NCBI GenBank assembly: GCA_947069175.1
Contig: CAMTDV010000012.1
Location: forward strand, 37,914,341-37,978,340
Source of the DNA: Scalesia atractyloides
Lineage: Eukaryota; Streptophyta; Magnoliopsida; Asterales; Asteraceae
DNA: 64,000 nt
Direction: 5' to 3'
The notes below the pieces were generated by a model, which saw only the letters and a program-made list of their open reading frames with translations, ran no database searches and was not told the DNA's origin. Made by a program: the position numbers and the translations under genes. Below are positions 12,557-23,214 of the stretch, piece after piece (the stretch's first letter is position 1; every line of letters begins with the position of its first letter).

Positions 12557-12565
12557 TATAAATAG
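12557..12565 (+). promoter_or_regulatory. TATA box of antisense retroelement gene
   Basis: TATAAATAG sits 132 bp upstream of the antisense ATG at 12689, followed by a pyrimidine-rich leader. It suggests a dedicated promoter outside the LTR. Confidence 0.55.
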
Positions 12566-12688
12566 AGGAACCGTCTAGGGTTTCACTTCACGCTTTTAAA
12601 ACTTCTTCTTTGAAATCTCTGAATTCTTGTTCTCTATTTCTTCTTGTTCTCTCAGAAATCTTTTCTTCTTTTCTCTCCAGTGATCAAG

Positions 12689-15600
12689 ATGACCAGGGGT
12701 CCAGAAAGCGTTTCCGCCAGTGAGACGTCCACATCTTTGTTGGTGCTTAAATGGTCTCCGGCAAGCTTCCAAAGGATGGTGTCTGGGTTCCGGTTCCCTA
12801 AGGACTGGGACGCCCGGTACCCCTCTCACAGAGAGACCATCGCCGATGCTCCGGCCGGCTATATTACTTTATTTTTTCATTTTTTTCGTCGATGGCAACA
12901 TCCGTTGCCAACAACTAAATTTTTTCTTCACATTTTGGACCACTATCGATTCCCCATCTCTCAACTCAATTCGTTGGGGATAGTGATAATCAAACATTTT
13001 GATTTTTTGTGCAGGTATATGGGTACTATCCCAACCGTTAATCGGTTTAGGGTTTTTTACTAGTTGCACTGCTCGTTGGGGTTTTATTCTTTTCAGCATA
13101 GGATCCAGGCAAAGAAAATCCTGCACGTGCCGCCGAAGTCCTACCATTATTGGAAGGCAAACAAAATTTATGTAAAGGTCGGCGTTATTCCCCTCCGGAT
13201 GCACTTCCGGGGGTGGAAGACATTGCTGTGGAGACATCTCCTATACCGGTGGAGGAGCCGTGGTATTTGGAGATGAAATATATCCGGTGGTTCAGTTGCC
13301 GGGGAGGGCTTTGGTGGCGGCGGGCATGAGTCTTGTATGGAAGCCCAATCGCCAGGAGAAGTCGGCTTACATGGAAGGGGAGAAGAGTAAGTACCCTTTC
13401 ATGCTATCATTATTCCCTTATTCTCCTTGTGCGCAGATTAATAATATGTGCGCTTTTGCAGGGGTGGCGTTGTATGTGGTGGCGTTCCAGAGGGAGAATG
13501 GGTGCATGGAGAACATCTCCCTCGGCCCAGATTAGCCCACCTAGTATGCGAAGATCCTTGGCAATTTTGAGCTGCCAAGGAGCGCGGATCTGGCGGCCCC
13601 GGCGCCTAAGAGTGGTAAGCCTTAATAATTTGATTGTTTACATCTTTATCAGATTCCTTACTGTGTGCAGGTGCGCTAAAGAACTTGGGCATTGGCCTAG
13701 ATCCTAAGAAAAAGAGACGCGCGGGGCCAAGCGTGGTGGTAGAGAAGAAGGTGGCGCAACCCAGGGCGGACCCGCCCAAAGGCACATGTTCTGTGTCAGA
13801 CACTTGGAATGACTATGTAGTAGTCTCTGATTCCTTGGAGGGTCTCGCACCTGTAAGTTTGAAGAAGCCAAAACCGGAGCCACAGGAGATGGCGGAGATT
13901 CCGGTTGCTAATCCGGATGACCCCATCGACGTGGAGTCGAGCCCGAAGCCCCTGAAGAGGAAGAGGGCTCCCAAGAGTGATATCTCCGCGCAGCCTCCCA
14001 AAAAGGCTGCGGGGAAGATTATAGGGAAGCACGGGAACCTAGATACGCTCGCCGCCAAACTTTCCCCGGGTAAACATCTTTTGACTTGTGTTTTATACTT
14101 CACTCCCTAATTTACTTGTCTAACTTTTTGTCATCCTGCAGTGGGGGTTGAGACCATTTTTGTTGCCCCAACTACTCCGGCCGCGCCCATTAATATCCCG
14201 ATACCCCCACCCGTGGTTGAGACGGCACAAGCGTCCGGTGTAAAGGGTGGGGAGGCCAGTGCCGGGGTGGCGGAGATGCAGGTGGAAGCGGAGGTCGTTG
14301 GGCCTGGGAGAAGTTGGTGGTGGTGTTGAAGAGGTGGTGGTTGGTGAACCGGTTGAGGAGGTGATGGTTGAGGAGATGCCTCGGGGTGCTCATGCAGCAG
14401 AGCCGGCACCCGGGGTTGAAGCCGGAGGATCAGGGGAGCGCCCTTCTGATGAAGGGTCCCCTATCCGCCCAGACGAAACCCCGGGTGATTACTATTACTG
14501 GTCATACTCTAATGGTCACGCTGGTGAGATTCACACCCCTGTATGGAAGCTGAGGCAGGATGACAAGTTCACTCACTCGCAGGTGTGCCTTGAGTGGTTC
14601 AAGGGCGCTTTCCCCCAGCGGAGGTGCATGCGTGCTAATAATAGAGCTACGAGCAAACTTATCGCGCGTACCTCCAAGCAGCTGCTAGCTCCGCCTCTAA
14701 CACACATAAGATCTGAAGGGAATGGAGGAGCATGCATAAGGATCAAGAGAAATTTGAAGCTGCTAAGAAGGACCTGGTCCAAGAGAGAGCCAAAGTGGCT
14801 GCGCAAAAATCTAAGCTGGAGGCTGAGAGGGCGAAGTTCGCCGAAGCCCAGCGGACCGAAGAGTGGTCCGTGCTGGGTGAAGAAGAAAGCGGAAGGCTCC
14901 GCTGCCACACTTGCGGAGGAGCGCAATTTGTGGAGGGAGGCCTGTGAAAGGGACAATCATGAGAAAAAATCTTTAAGAGATGAGGTGGCAAGGATACGCG
15001 GAGAAGTAGAGCGCATGAAAAAAGGAAAAAGAGGCAGCTTCTGCTGCGGCCGAGGTGGCCAAAGTGCATCATGAGCGCAGCGAGCAGAAGGAGGTAAAAA
15101 ATTTGCCCTTTTTGTTTTACAGGATCATAAGATTGCCAGACTAGCCTTGTTGTATGTAACCAGGTGGAGGCTTGCGCGGCGCTTGAAGGCGCAAAGAAAG
15201 ATCTCTAGGTCGCCTTGGTTGAAAAGGCCGAACTACAGCGCAGGTACCTGGAGGATACGGAGAAGCTCCGCCTTACAGATGCTAAGGTGGGCGCGGGCGA
15301 GAAAAACTTAGAAGATTCTGAAGCCACCCGCGCCATCTCTGAGAGTCTGGTGGAGTCGCTGACGAACAACATGCTGTGGATGCAACAACATGGAGTTGTA
15401 TAAGTTCTTCGTTGTTATTTTGATCACTTTGTCTTGATTCTCATTCTATTGTCCTTGTCTTTTGTAGATCGCAAACTCTATCCTAAACTCGGTAGAGTTA
15501 GACAGCGCCATGGCCAAGCTGATGGTCACGACGCGCCACGATGGATATGCACAGGGCTACGCCGAGTGCACACATCATGTGACTCGTGCGCTGGACGTTC

Positions 15601-15794
15601 TATGGGATACAAGTCGCGCTTCCACTCGAGGGGTCGATACTGAAGCTGCCTTCTCCCAGGCCAAACGTGAGTACGTTCGTCTTCAACTCCCGGTCATGGA
15701 TTTGGTGAGCGAGGCGTTCCAACATGACGATTACGTGGATCGCTTGAAAGATATATTCCCAGATGCGGCAGAAGTTGAAGAGAGTGAGGGATAG
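12689..15794 (+). pseudogene. antisense gene of Tat element, PF04195-type (putative gypsy-type transposon protein)
   Basis: Lies between pol and the 3' LTR on the strand opposite to pol. Seen in order: start MTRGPESVSASETS; ETIADAPAGYITLFFHFF; after shifts KFFLHILDHYRFPISQL, GTIPTVNRFRVFY, LGFYSF, KKILHVPPKSYHYW; a lysine-rich middle with KPLKRKRAPKSD (13680-14080, likely nuclear-localising); VCLEWFKGAFP; a long charged coiled coil (14730-15380); and a C-terminal part with MAKLMVTTRHDGYAQGYAEC and LPVMDLVSEAFQHDDYVDRL. Splice-like GTAAGC..TGCAG junctions occur near 13615-13671, so it is spliced in the intact family. Broken by T-run indels near 12885-12915, an in-frame TAG at 13060 and further shifts. 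Function unknown in the family; probably DNA- or RNA-associated, by inference only. Confidence 0.75.
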
Positions 15795-16230
15795 GGTGTT
15801 TGTAGGATTCTGAATGTTATATCTAAATGTAATTGCGCATTGCGCTGGATGGTTGTAGTCTTTGTTTGATATGAAATGGATGTTTTATTTGAAATTACAA
15901 TATTTGCGTGAAGATAATAACTTTATGTAGGTAGAGCGAATAAAACTGGTAATGAACTCGTGTATGAATGTCACATCCCATGTGTATACAGTAGGTATTT
16001 GAATTTTGTTCATGAGTCATGTTGTACCATGGTGTTTTCGCGTATACGCAAATTGGTTTTGCGCATTTGTAACAAAACATCTAGATAAAGAAAACCATGT
16101 ATCCATTGTCTTTATTAACAATAAGGCATAAAAGCCATGTACAGGATAGACGAAATAAGATCATAGGTTTTGCTAGTTTGTTGAGCGAACATCGACGAGT
16201 TGTGAAGCCTAAGGCTTGAATAAGCTTAGA
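15795..16230. other. spacer between antisense gene and pol
   Basis: Convergent 3' ends of the antisense gene and pol. AT-rich, no coding signal. Probably holds poly(A) signals for the antisense transcript. Confidence 0.45.
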
Positions 16231-19200
16231 CTACATGTAGCATCGCCTTAGCTGTTGCGCATTCTAGGTCCTAGGAATGTTTGTGTCGTCCAAACGTTTG
16301 AGGGTGTATGCACCCTTCCCTAGGACTTCATGGATTATATAAGGGCCTTCCCACTTGGGCGCGAGTTTTCTAGGACTTTCAGCGTTGGATGCTTCATTCT
16401 CTCAAAACGAAATCGCCAGGTAGGAAGGTACATATGCGGACTCGCGCGTTGTAATACTTCTTGAGCTTGGACTTGTATTTTGCTTCGTTAATTGTGGCAT
16501 TTTCACGCCTTTCTTCAAGGAGGTCCAAGTCGAGTATGCGTTCTTCCTCATTATTCTGGCTTTGTGCAGCTAGCATGCGCGGTGATGGGAGGTCTACTTC
16601 CGCGAGAATTATAGCCTCCGTCCCGTAAACCAGGCTAAACGGTGTCTCGCCCGTGCTGGTTTTTTGGCATGGTTCGATGAGCCCAAAGGATACTTGGCAA
16701 CTCATCTACCCAGCCTGTCCACGCCGTCCCCAGTCTTGTCTTGATCCCTTTAACTATACTATTGTTTATGCTTTCCACTTGGCCGTTCCCTTGGGGATGC
16801 GCAACCGAAGTGAACACATGTTTGATATGCATTTCCTCCATCCACCGTTGTAATTCTTCAGCAGCAAAGTTGGGGCTGTTATCACTGACAATGCGCAGGG
16901 GTAACCCAAAGTGGCAAATGATGTGCTCCCAAATGAATTTGCAAACTACGGTTACTGTGGTGGATGCAAAGGGCTTTGCTTCTACCCACTTGGTAAAGTA
17001 ATCAATGGCTACGATTATGAACTTTATAGCACCTGGGCATCAGGGAAAGGTCCCACCATATCGCTTGCCCATTGTTGGAAGGCCATGCCGTTGTCGCTGG
17101 GATCAAGGGATTCTTGGGGCGCAACGTCTTCGGCACGTGTCGCTGGCATGATGCACATTTCCGTAGCGTTTCAATTGCGTCTAAATGCATGCCAGCCAAT
17201 AGTAACCGGCATTCATGATCTTTGCGACGACCATGCGCGGACGGCGTGAATTCCGCATAACCCTTCGTGTATTTCACGGATCAAGTATTGCGCGTCTTGC
17301 GGGTCAACGTAGCGGAGGAATGGTCCAATGTATGACTTCCGGTAAAGGATATCGTCTGCCATTTCATAGTTTAGTGCTTTGTTCTGGACCTTTCTTGCTT
17401 CTGCTTTGTTTTCTGGGAGGATCCCGGTTGCAAGAACATGATGATGGGAGACATCCAGTAAGGATTCCCATTTCTATAATGTTTACCTGTCGCAACAGAA
17501 CGGAAGGGTTTTTGAGCACATCAATGCGCAATTCTCGTGCGAGGTGCTTGAAGCTTGTAGTAGTCAGTTTGCTGAACGCATCGGCATGTTCGATCTCACT
17601 TCGGTTAATGTGGGTTATTTTGAAACTTTGGAACTTGGTTATTAAGGATTGCGTCTGTTCAAGATACAGGACCATCGCTTCGCCCTTTGCATCGTACAAG
17701 TCATTGATCTGTCCTGCGACCAAAAGAGAATAGGCATGTGCTTCCAAATTTCTGGCCCCCATTTTGATGGCTAACTGAAGGCCTGCCAGAAAGGCTTCAT
17801 ACCCGGCTTCATTATTCGTGCTTTTGAAGTCCAACCTGATGGCGTAGGTGAACTCTTGGTTATCAGGGCTTATTAGACAGAGACCTGCCCCTACGCCATC
17901 ATCATCGGATGCGCCATCTGTATGTAGTATCCATGTGCGGTCGTCTGTGACCGGTGCTGGGTTCTGTACAGCTTCACACTCTTGCGCTTTATTACTTGGT
18001 ACTTCTATAACACAAGCGACTAATATCTGGCCTTTTATGGCTGGGCGTGGTTTGTACATGATATTGTGTCCACCAAGCTCAATCGCCCACTTCGCCAGAC
18101 GGCCAGATATGTCCGGTTTGGACAAAATTTGGCCCAAGTGATAGTTCGTGAGAACTGTTTTCACATGGCCTGAAAAATACCGCCGCAGCCTGCGGGATGC
18201 GTGGACTAAAGCTAGAGCAAGCTTTTCCATCATTGGATATCTTGTCTCCGGGTCAGTTAGCATTTTGCTGATGTAGTAGATTGGAGTCTGGACTCCTGCG
18301 CGTTCTACTAACAAGACTACGCCCAGAGCGATATCCGATGCGAACAGGTAAAGGACCAGTGGCTTGTTCTTTTACGGTACCGTGAGTGTAGGCAACTGAA
18401 TCAAGCACTCCTTCATTTGTGTGAAGGCTTTCTCCGTATCCAGAGTCCACTGAAACTTGTTGTGTTTACACAATTCCTCAAAGTGCTGATGAATGGGAAG
18501 GATTTCATCGCGTGGTTGGCCAAGAACCTGTTCAGTGCAGCCAGTCGCCCTGCCAACCGTTGCATTTCTTTCATAGTTGAGGGGGAAGGCATACGCTGAA
18601 TCGTTTTCACTTTCTTAGGATTGACTTTGAAATCGTCGGCGTGACTATGAATCCCATAAATTTACCTTATTCTATTCCAAACGAGCACTTCCCGGGGTTC
18701 AGCTTCAAGTTAGCTTTGCGTAGGGATGCAAAAGTTTTTTGAACGTTTGCCAGCATACTTTCCTCATCTGGGCTCATGATGACTAGGTCATCAATGTACA
18801 CTTCCACAGTTTTGCCAATGTCGTCTTCGAAGACATGGTCCATTAAACGCTGATAGGCGGCTCATGCGTTGCGCAATTCGAAGGGCATCTTTGTGTAGCA
18901 AAAGATTCCCTTGTCAGTGCGGAATGCGGTTTTGTATTCGTCTTCCTTCTTCATTTGAATTTGGTGGTAGCCTTTGTAGCAGTTGAGAAAGCATTTTCAC
19001 CTGAATGAAGCTAGGGAGTCCACTTTTTTTCGATTTCGGGTAAAGAGTAGCAGTCTTTTAGACATGCTTTCTTCAAATCTTTCAAATCTTTGAAATCGAC
19101 GCACATGCGCCAACCACCGTTGTGATTCTAGACCATGACTGGATTGGCTACCCATGTTTGATAGCGTACTTCTCTGATGATGCCGACTTGGAAGAGCTCT

Positions 19201-20416
19201 GAAACTTGCTCGTTCATTGAGTTTTTCAGGACAAAAACTGCATTTTTTCTGAACGATAAGCTCAACTGAAGAGAATGTGTGCAGCGCGTGCTCTGCAATT
19301 TCCCTTGGTGCCCCTGCCATATCCGCTAGTGACCAAGCGAAAATGTCTACATTGCGGAACAGGAGTTGTTTTAGCCGCGCCTTGACTGCGGGGGTCATGG
19401 CGGGTCCTAACAACACCGTTTGTTTCGGGTACTTGTTGTTGAGTACCCATTTCTCTGGTTCGCCATTGGATGATGACTTCGGTACTTTCACAGGTGGTTC
19501 CTCTTCGATGGACATGATTTCCTTCCTCGAGTACATGATGGCCACCCCGGTTTCGGTTGGAAACCCGCAGGCGGCGTGAGGAGTGGAGGTGATCATGCTA
19601 AACTCTCTTTGGGCGCGATGACCTAGCAACACGTCATGGCGCAATGTTGCTGGCATTACCATGAAGTTGACTGAGACCGTGCGCGAGTGTCGCCCATCGG
19701 AAGAGTGACCGGAATGAGATTTGGCCCAGCGGAAAGACGGCTTCGTTGAAGAAACTAGTCAGTGGGAAATCGACCGGCTCCAAGTGCGCCTTATCTTTTG
19801 GGTCCAACTGTTGGAAGCATTGTTCATATATGATGTCCATAGATCTTCCCGGGTCTATGAATATGTAGTCGGTGCGATAATGGCAAGGATGCCAGTTATC
19901 ACCACCGGACATTCTTCTTGCGGACCCCCGGGAACTATGGGGAAGATGACCTGTTGTTCACGCAAGTGTGGCGTACAACTCTTCTGATATCTGCGCTTGC
20001 GCGATGGGCCACCTTTGATCATGTGAACAAATACTTGCTTCATCTTCTTCTTACTCGGGCCTTCTTCGCCCCGAGTAATCTGACGCACCTCCTTGCGCAC
20101 ATTTTGAAGTAAGTGGGTGAGCTTCCCACTTTTCAGCGCCTTTTCGATCTCTGTGCGCAAGGAGATGCAGTTGTCGGTTGCATGCCCTGTATCTTGTGAT
20201 AATCGCAAAAAAGGTTAGGGTCTTGACCTTTTTTGTTGCGCATCGACGATGGTTGTTTGAATTGGTCATATTCTATGCTGAGCACCTCTGCCAGGGTCTT
20301 CATCAGTGGCGTCCACTGACGCTCGCGATTATCTTGCTTGATTGCTCTTTGAGTAGCAATCTTATTTATTATCGCGTGTGCGTCGACCAGTGAGTAGGAA
20401 GTGTTTTGGTTGGATT
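16231..20416 (-). pseudogene. Tat gag C-terminus and pol (PR, RT, RNH, aRNH, INT), degenerate
   Basis: Minus-strand remnants in order: gag C-terminal CDYHKIQG..ATDNC zinc-finger-like segment (about 20050-20230); protease-region DYIFIDPGRSMDI and SFP..PMGDTRSRTVSVNF (19650-19880); RT with MTPAVKARLKQLLF..VDIFAWS and the catalytic VYIDDLV at about 18785-18801; RNase H with PIYYISKMLTDPETRYPMMEK (18130-18310); a second archaeal-type RNase H with WILHTDGASDDDGVGAGL and NNEAGYEAFLAGL (17530-17960); integrase with CASCQRHVPKTLRP, AHPQGNGQVESINNSIVKG and PKWEGPYIIHEVLGKGAY, ending at TAG 16231-16233. Frameshifts lie between most blocks and one stop replaces a conserved tryptophan near the integrase end. 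The 5' part of gag is 16.6 kb away beyond the nested insertion. Confidence 0.88.
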
Positions 20417-20890
20417 TGTCACACCCCGACCCGCAGCGGAATAAGAGTCGGGGCATAATTGGGTTATCACCAAAGCTCATGACATTTACTAATATGTTTC
20501 ATATTTAATAAAGTCAAAGTTACATTTCCAAATATCCAAACATGTTCATACAATACAAAGAAAATAAACCAAACATAACAATCCCAACTCTAAATCATTT
20601 TATTCTTCCAGTCCAATCCTATGTGTTCCTAGCTGCTGCTGGTTCACCTGTATCATGTGTAAAAATGGGGGTTTTTGGGTCAACATAAGTTGGCGAGTGA
20701 ACCTTATTAGATAAACATTTATTAATGAATTACTTGTTAGTTTATCAATGAAAAATTGTGCATAATCATAAATGAGCAAATGTAAATAATCAAGCAGTGG
20801 CAAATAGCAATCATAACTACAACATACAATAACATATGATAGCATACATTAACATACCAACAACATACGATAAATAACATAAATGAACTG

Positions 20891-20988
20891 TGCGATCAAG
20901 GCTCAATCAAACGGAGCCGATCGTATTGCATGTACTGAAAATGAAAATGTCTGTGCGATCAAGGCTCAATCAAACGGAGCCGATCGTA
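20891..20988. repeat. duplicated 35-bp hairpin unit in LTR
   Basis: 20891-20925 and 20954-20988 are identical. Each can fold as CGATC/GATCG plus GGCTC/GAGCC around a short loop. Equivalent pairs are at about 27883-27980 and 34878-34975 in the other LTRs. Confidence 0.75.
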
Positions 20989-21557
20989 TGTGGGCACGCC
21001 AGGTTCAACCTCATAATGAAATGGGGAACATGCTCAACGCTCATAATGTAATGGGGAGCGGCGGCCTATGAAATTGCATGTACTGAAAATAATAAATTTG
21101 CATCCAACAATAACTACACAACAGAAACAAACTGAATACACATGTTCATGATATGATGTATGCACAATGGTTTAATTATAATATATATGACAAGACACAT
21201 GATACACCCCAAAACGTGATTAAAACGGGGAATTTGTAAAGATTCACTCACATTGGGTGCGTTGGATTGGAGATGGTGAGATGCGCACGAATTAGATGAG
21301 CGGAACAACGAGAAATACTAACCTAAGTAATAACGGAAAAATATATTAAATGAGTGGATTTTATTAAGGATTTTAATGAAATTTTTAGATATATTTTTGT
21401 GAGTTTAAGGCTATTTTCTATCTTTAAAAATGTTATTTTTAAGTATTTTTAATTGATTTTTAAATTAAATTAAATAAATAAAAATATAAAAAAATTGTTT
21501 ATTTTGCGTTGACCGTTGACCGTTGACCTGTTGACCGGTTCGTATGTGAAATTGTTT

Positions 21558-21635
21558 GTGCCGGGTGAGGCTCGAACCCGAGACCTCCCGTACGCGTGCA
21601 CGCAGCTCTACCAACTGAGCTACGTGTCTAACCCG
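21558..21635 (-). other. tRNA-like Pol III module T1 in LTR 1
   Basis: A-box TAGCTCAGTTGG inside a perfect 4-bp D-arm (GCTC/GAGC), B-box GGGTTCGAGCC 38 bp later. Outer CGGGT/ACCCG can pair, but there is no standard 7-bp acceptor stem and the T stem is weak, so I call it tRNA-derived, not a functional tRNA. Confidence 0.6.
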
Positions 21636-21724
21636 AAATAATCTTGTTTTTAATTATATTTATATACTTATTCAGCTTAACCGAAATTCTTTTAATTGCA
21701 AAAACATTTTAATTCAACAAACCG

Positions 21725-21805
21725 GTGCCAGTGACGGGTTTCGAACTCGCGACGTGTGACTTAGTGTTGCACACAGTCCACCGCTGGACTGTGTGTCTAA
21801 CCTGG
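21725..21805 (-). other. tRNA-like Pol III module T2 in LTR 1
   Basis: Shares GGTTAGACAC at its 5' end and GGCAC at its 3' end with T1. Contains a perfect 10-bp hairpin ACACAGTCCA/TGGACTGTGT and a B-box-like GAGTTCGAAACCC. Confidence 0.5.
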
Positions 21806-21893
21806 TTATTATCTCGGTTTTTATTATACTTAATATCTAACTGAGTTGACCCGGTTTAGTTTTTAAACAAAAAGGCATTTTATTATATAAGGA

Positions 21894-21973
21894 GTGCGTG
21901 TATCAGGGATCGAACTCGGGACATGCGTATATGTTTTGCACACAGTCCACCGCTGGACTGTGTGTCTAACCCG
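21894..21973 (-). other. tRNA-like Pol III module T3 in LTR 1
   Basis: Sister of T2: same GGGTTAGACAC start and the same 10-bp hairpin, B-box-like GAGTTCGATCCC, ending GCAC. Confidence 0.5.
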
Positions 21974-22812
21974 TTCATTTTACTGGTTTTAAATAAACTT
22001 ATAACTTAATTAACTTCGTCTTCTTCATTCAAATTACAGTCAACTGATTCACTAATCCGTTCCTTGTTTTTACGATTTACAAACATTCTTAAAGCTTAAA
22101 TGAAATGGCAGAGACGGTAATTAGAGGTGAACATACCGATGAACGGTTTATTTCAGATTTCCGGCAATGTGTCGGTCCCTGTTTTTATGCTCTTCAACTG
22201 GACAAGACAATTAACTGTTTTTATTAGCTAATCGTGAAATTGAAGTGATCAGCAAATGTTAACAGAGGGTTTGAATGCCCTAACCGATTCTCAGATGAAA
22301 ATAGAGATTTCAGAATTTTTCCGGCGAACTGAAATTAGTTGAATACAGTGCCTGAATTTGATTTCAATTGAGAGGTTTAAGTTAGAAATAGCCTAACAAT
22401 TGTTGAACTACAATGATATTGAAAGATTTACCGTTTGAGGATGAATACGGTTTTCCGGCGAAGTTTGCAGAAAATTCCGGCGAGCTGATTTAAGCGTTCT
22501 GATGGTCTGAAAATGTGACGAAAGTGAAATGGGATGCTGGTATGATATTTCTGATTCGCGAGAGTGGTCTTGAGTTAGTAATCTGGACTTGATTACTTTT
22601 CGGTTATAAAAACCGATAATGATGAGACTTGATGCTCAATCAATTCCGACTTGATTAAAAGTCGTCGGTGCATCGGTTATAAACTGAATGTGCGAGTAAA
22701 TAAGCGATTTGACGATTGATTTGCCGATTTCCGTTTCTCAGTTGGCGCAACCGGTTTAACCGAGTTTGTGTATACATCTCATTTGTTCCCTAGAGATAAC
22801 AGAAAACACAAA

Positions 22813-22892
22813 GTGGCGGAGTGGTGATGTGAGTGTGTGTTAAGTCGTTGGGGTTGTTCTGGCTGACCCGGGTTCGAGTCCCGGCAGCAACA
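22813..22892 (+). other. tRNA-like Pol III module T4 in LTR 1, with T-run terminator
   Basis: Opposite strand to T1-T3. A-box TGGCGGAGTGG, perfect B-box GGGTTCGAGTCCC in a 5-bp T-arm (CCGGG/CCCGG), then nine T at 22893-22901, a canonical Pol III stop. No acceptor-stem pairing. Antisense to the element, within its U3. Confidence 0.65.
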
Positions 22893-23073
22893 TTTTTTTT
22901 TATTTATTTTGTTTTAACTTTTTATCAAATATAATTTTTATAGTTTGGTTTATTTATTAATTATGTATCATTTTAAATCAAATAATCATAAATATTCAAC
23001 GTGACTTTTATAACTTGATATTCGATTACAAAACGGAGCGGGTTTTGAAAACCCGTTTTTGACAAATGTTACA

Positions 23074-23088
23074 GTATCCCCTACTTTT
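23074..23088 (-). other. polypurine tract, nested copy 1
   Basis: AAAAGTAGGGGATAC on the minus strand directly before the LTR start TGTAACATTT. Confidence 0.65.
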
Positions 23089-23214
23089 AGGAATTTCGTC
23101 CCGAAATTGAAGTAGTTGCAGTAGTAGGAAAAAGATGCGGGATTTTTCGCGTATTGAGTCTTCACGTTCCCAAGTAAACTCAGGTCCCCGTTTCGACTCC
23201 CAGCGTACCCTAAC
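23074..23214 (-). pseudogene. chromodomain C-terminal remnant, nested copy 1
   Basis: After the RNase H frame stops, another minus frame reads VRVRWESKRGPEFTWERED, the end of the chromodomain that follows integrase in Tekay/Del chromoviruses. It is fused almost directly to the RNase H-integrase linker, so the integrase core and most of the chromodomain were deleted. Confidence 0.75.

Larger units (their letters stand above)
20417..23073 (-). repeat. nested element LTR 1 (2657 bp)
   Basis: Starts TGTCACACCCC, ends ATGTTACA. Contains a duplicated hairpin sequence and four tRNA-like modules (below). Private variants relative to LTR 2 and 3 include CTGGAC near 22197 and CCCTAACC near 22278. Confidence 0.95.

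Noticed and set aside
21558..21635. Functional tRNA gene
   Set aside because: Good A- and B-boxes and D-arm, but no 7-bp acceptor stem and a weak T stem; called tRNA-like only.
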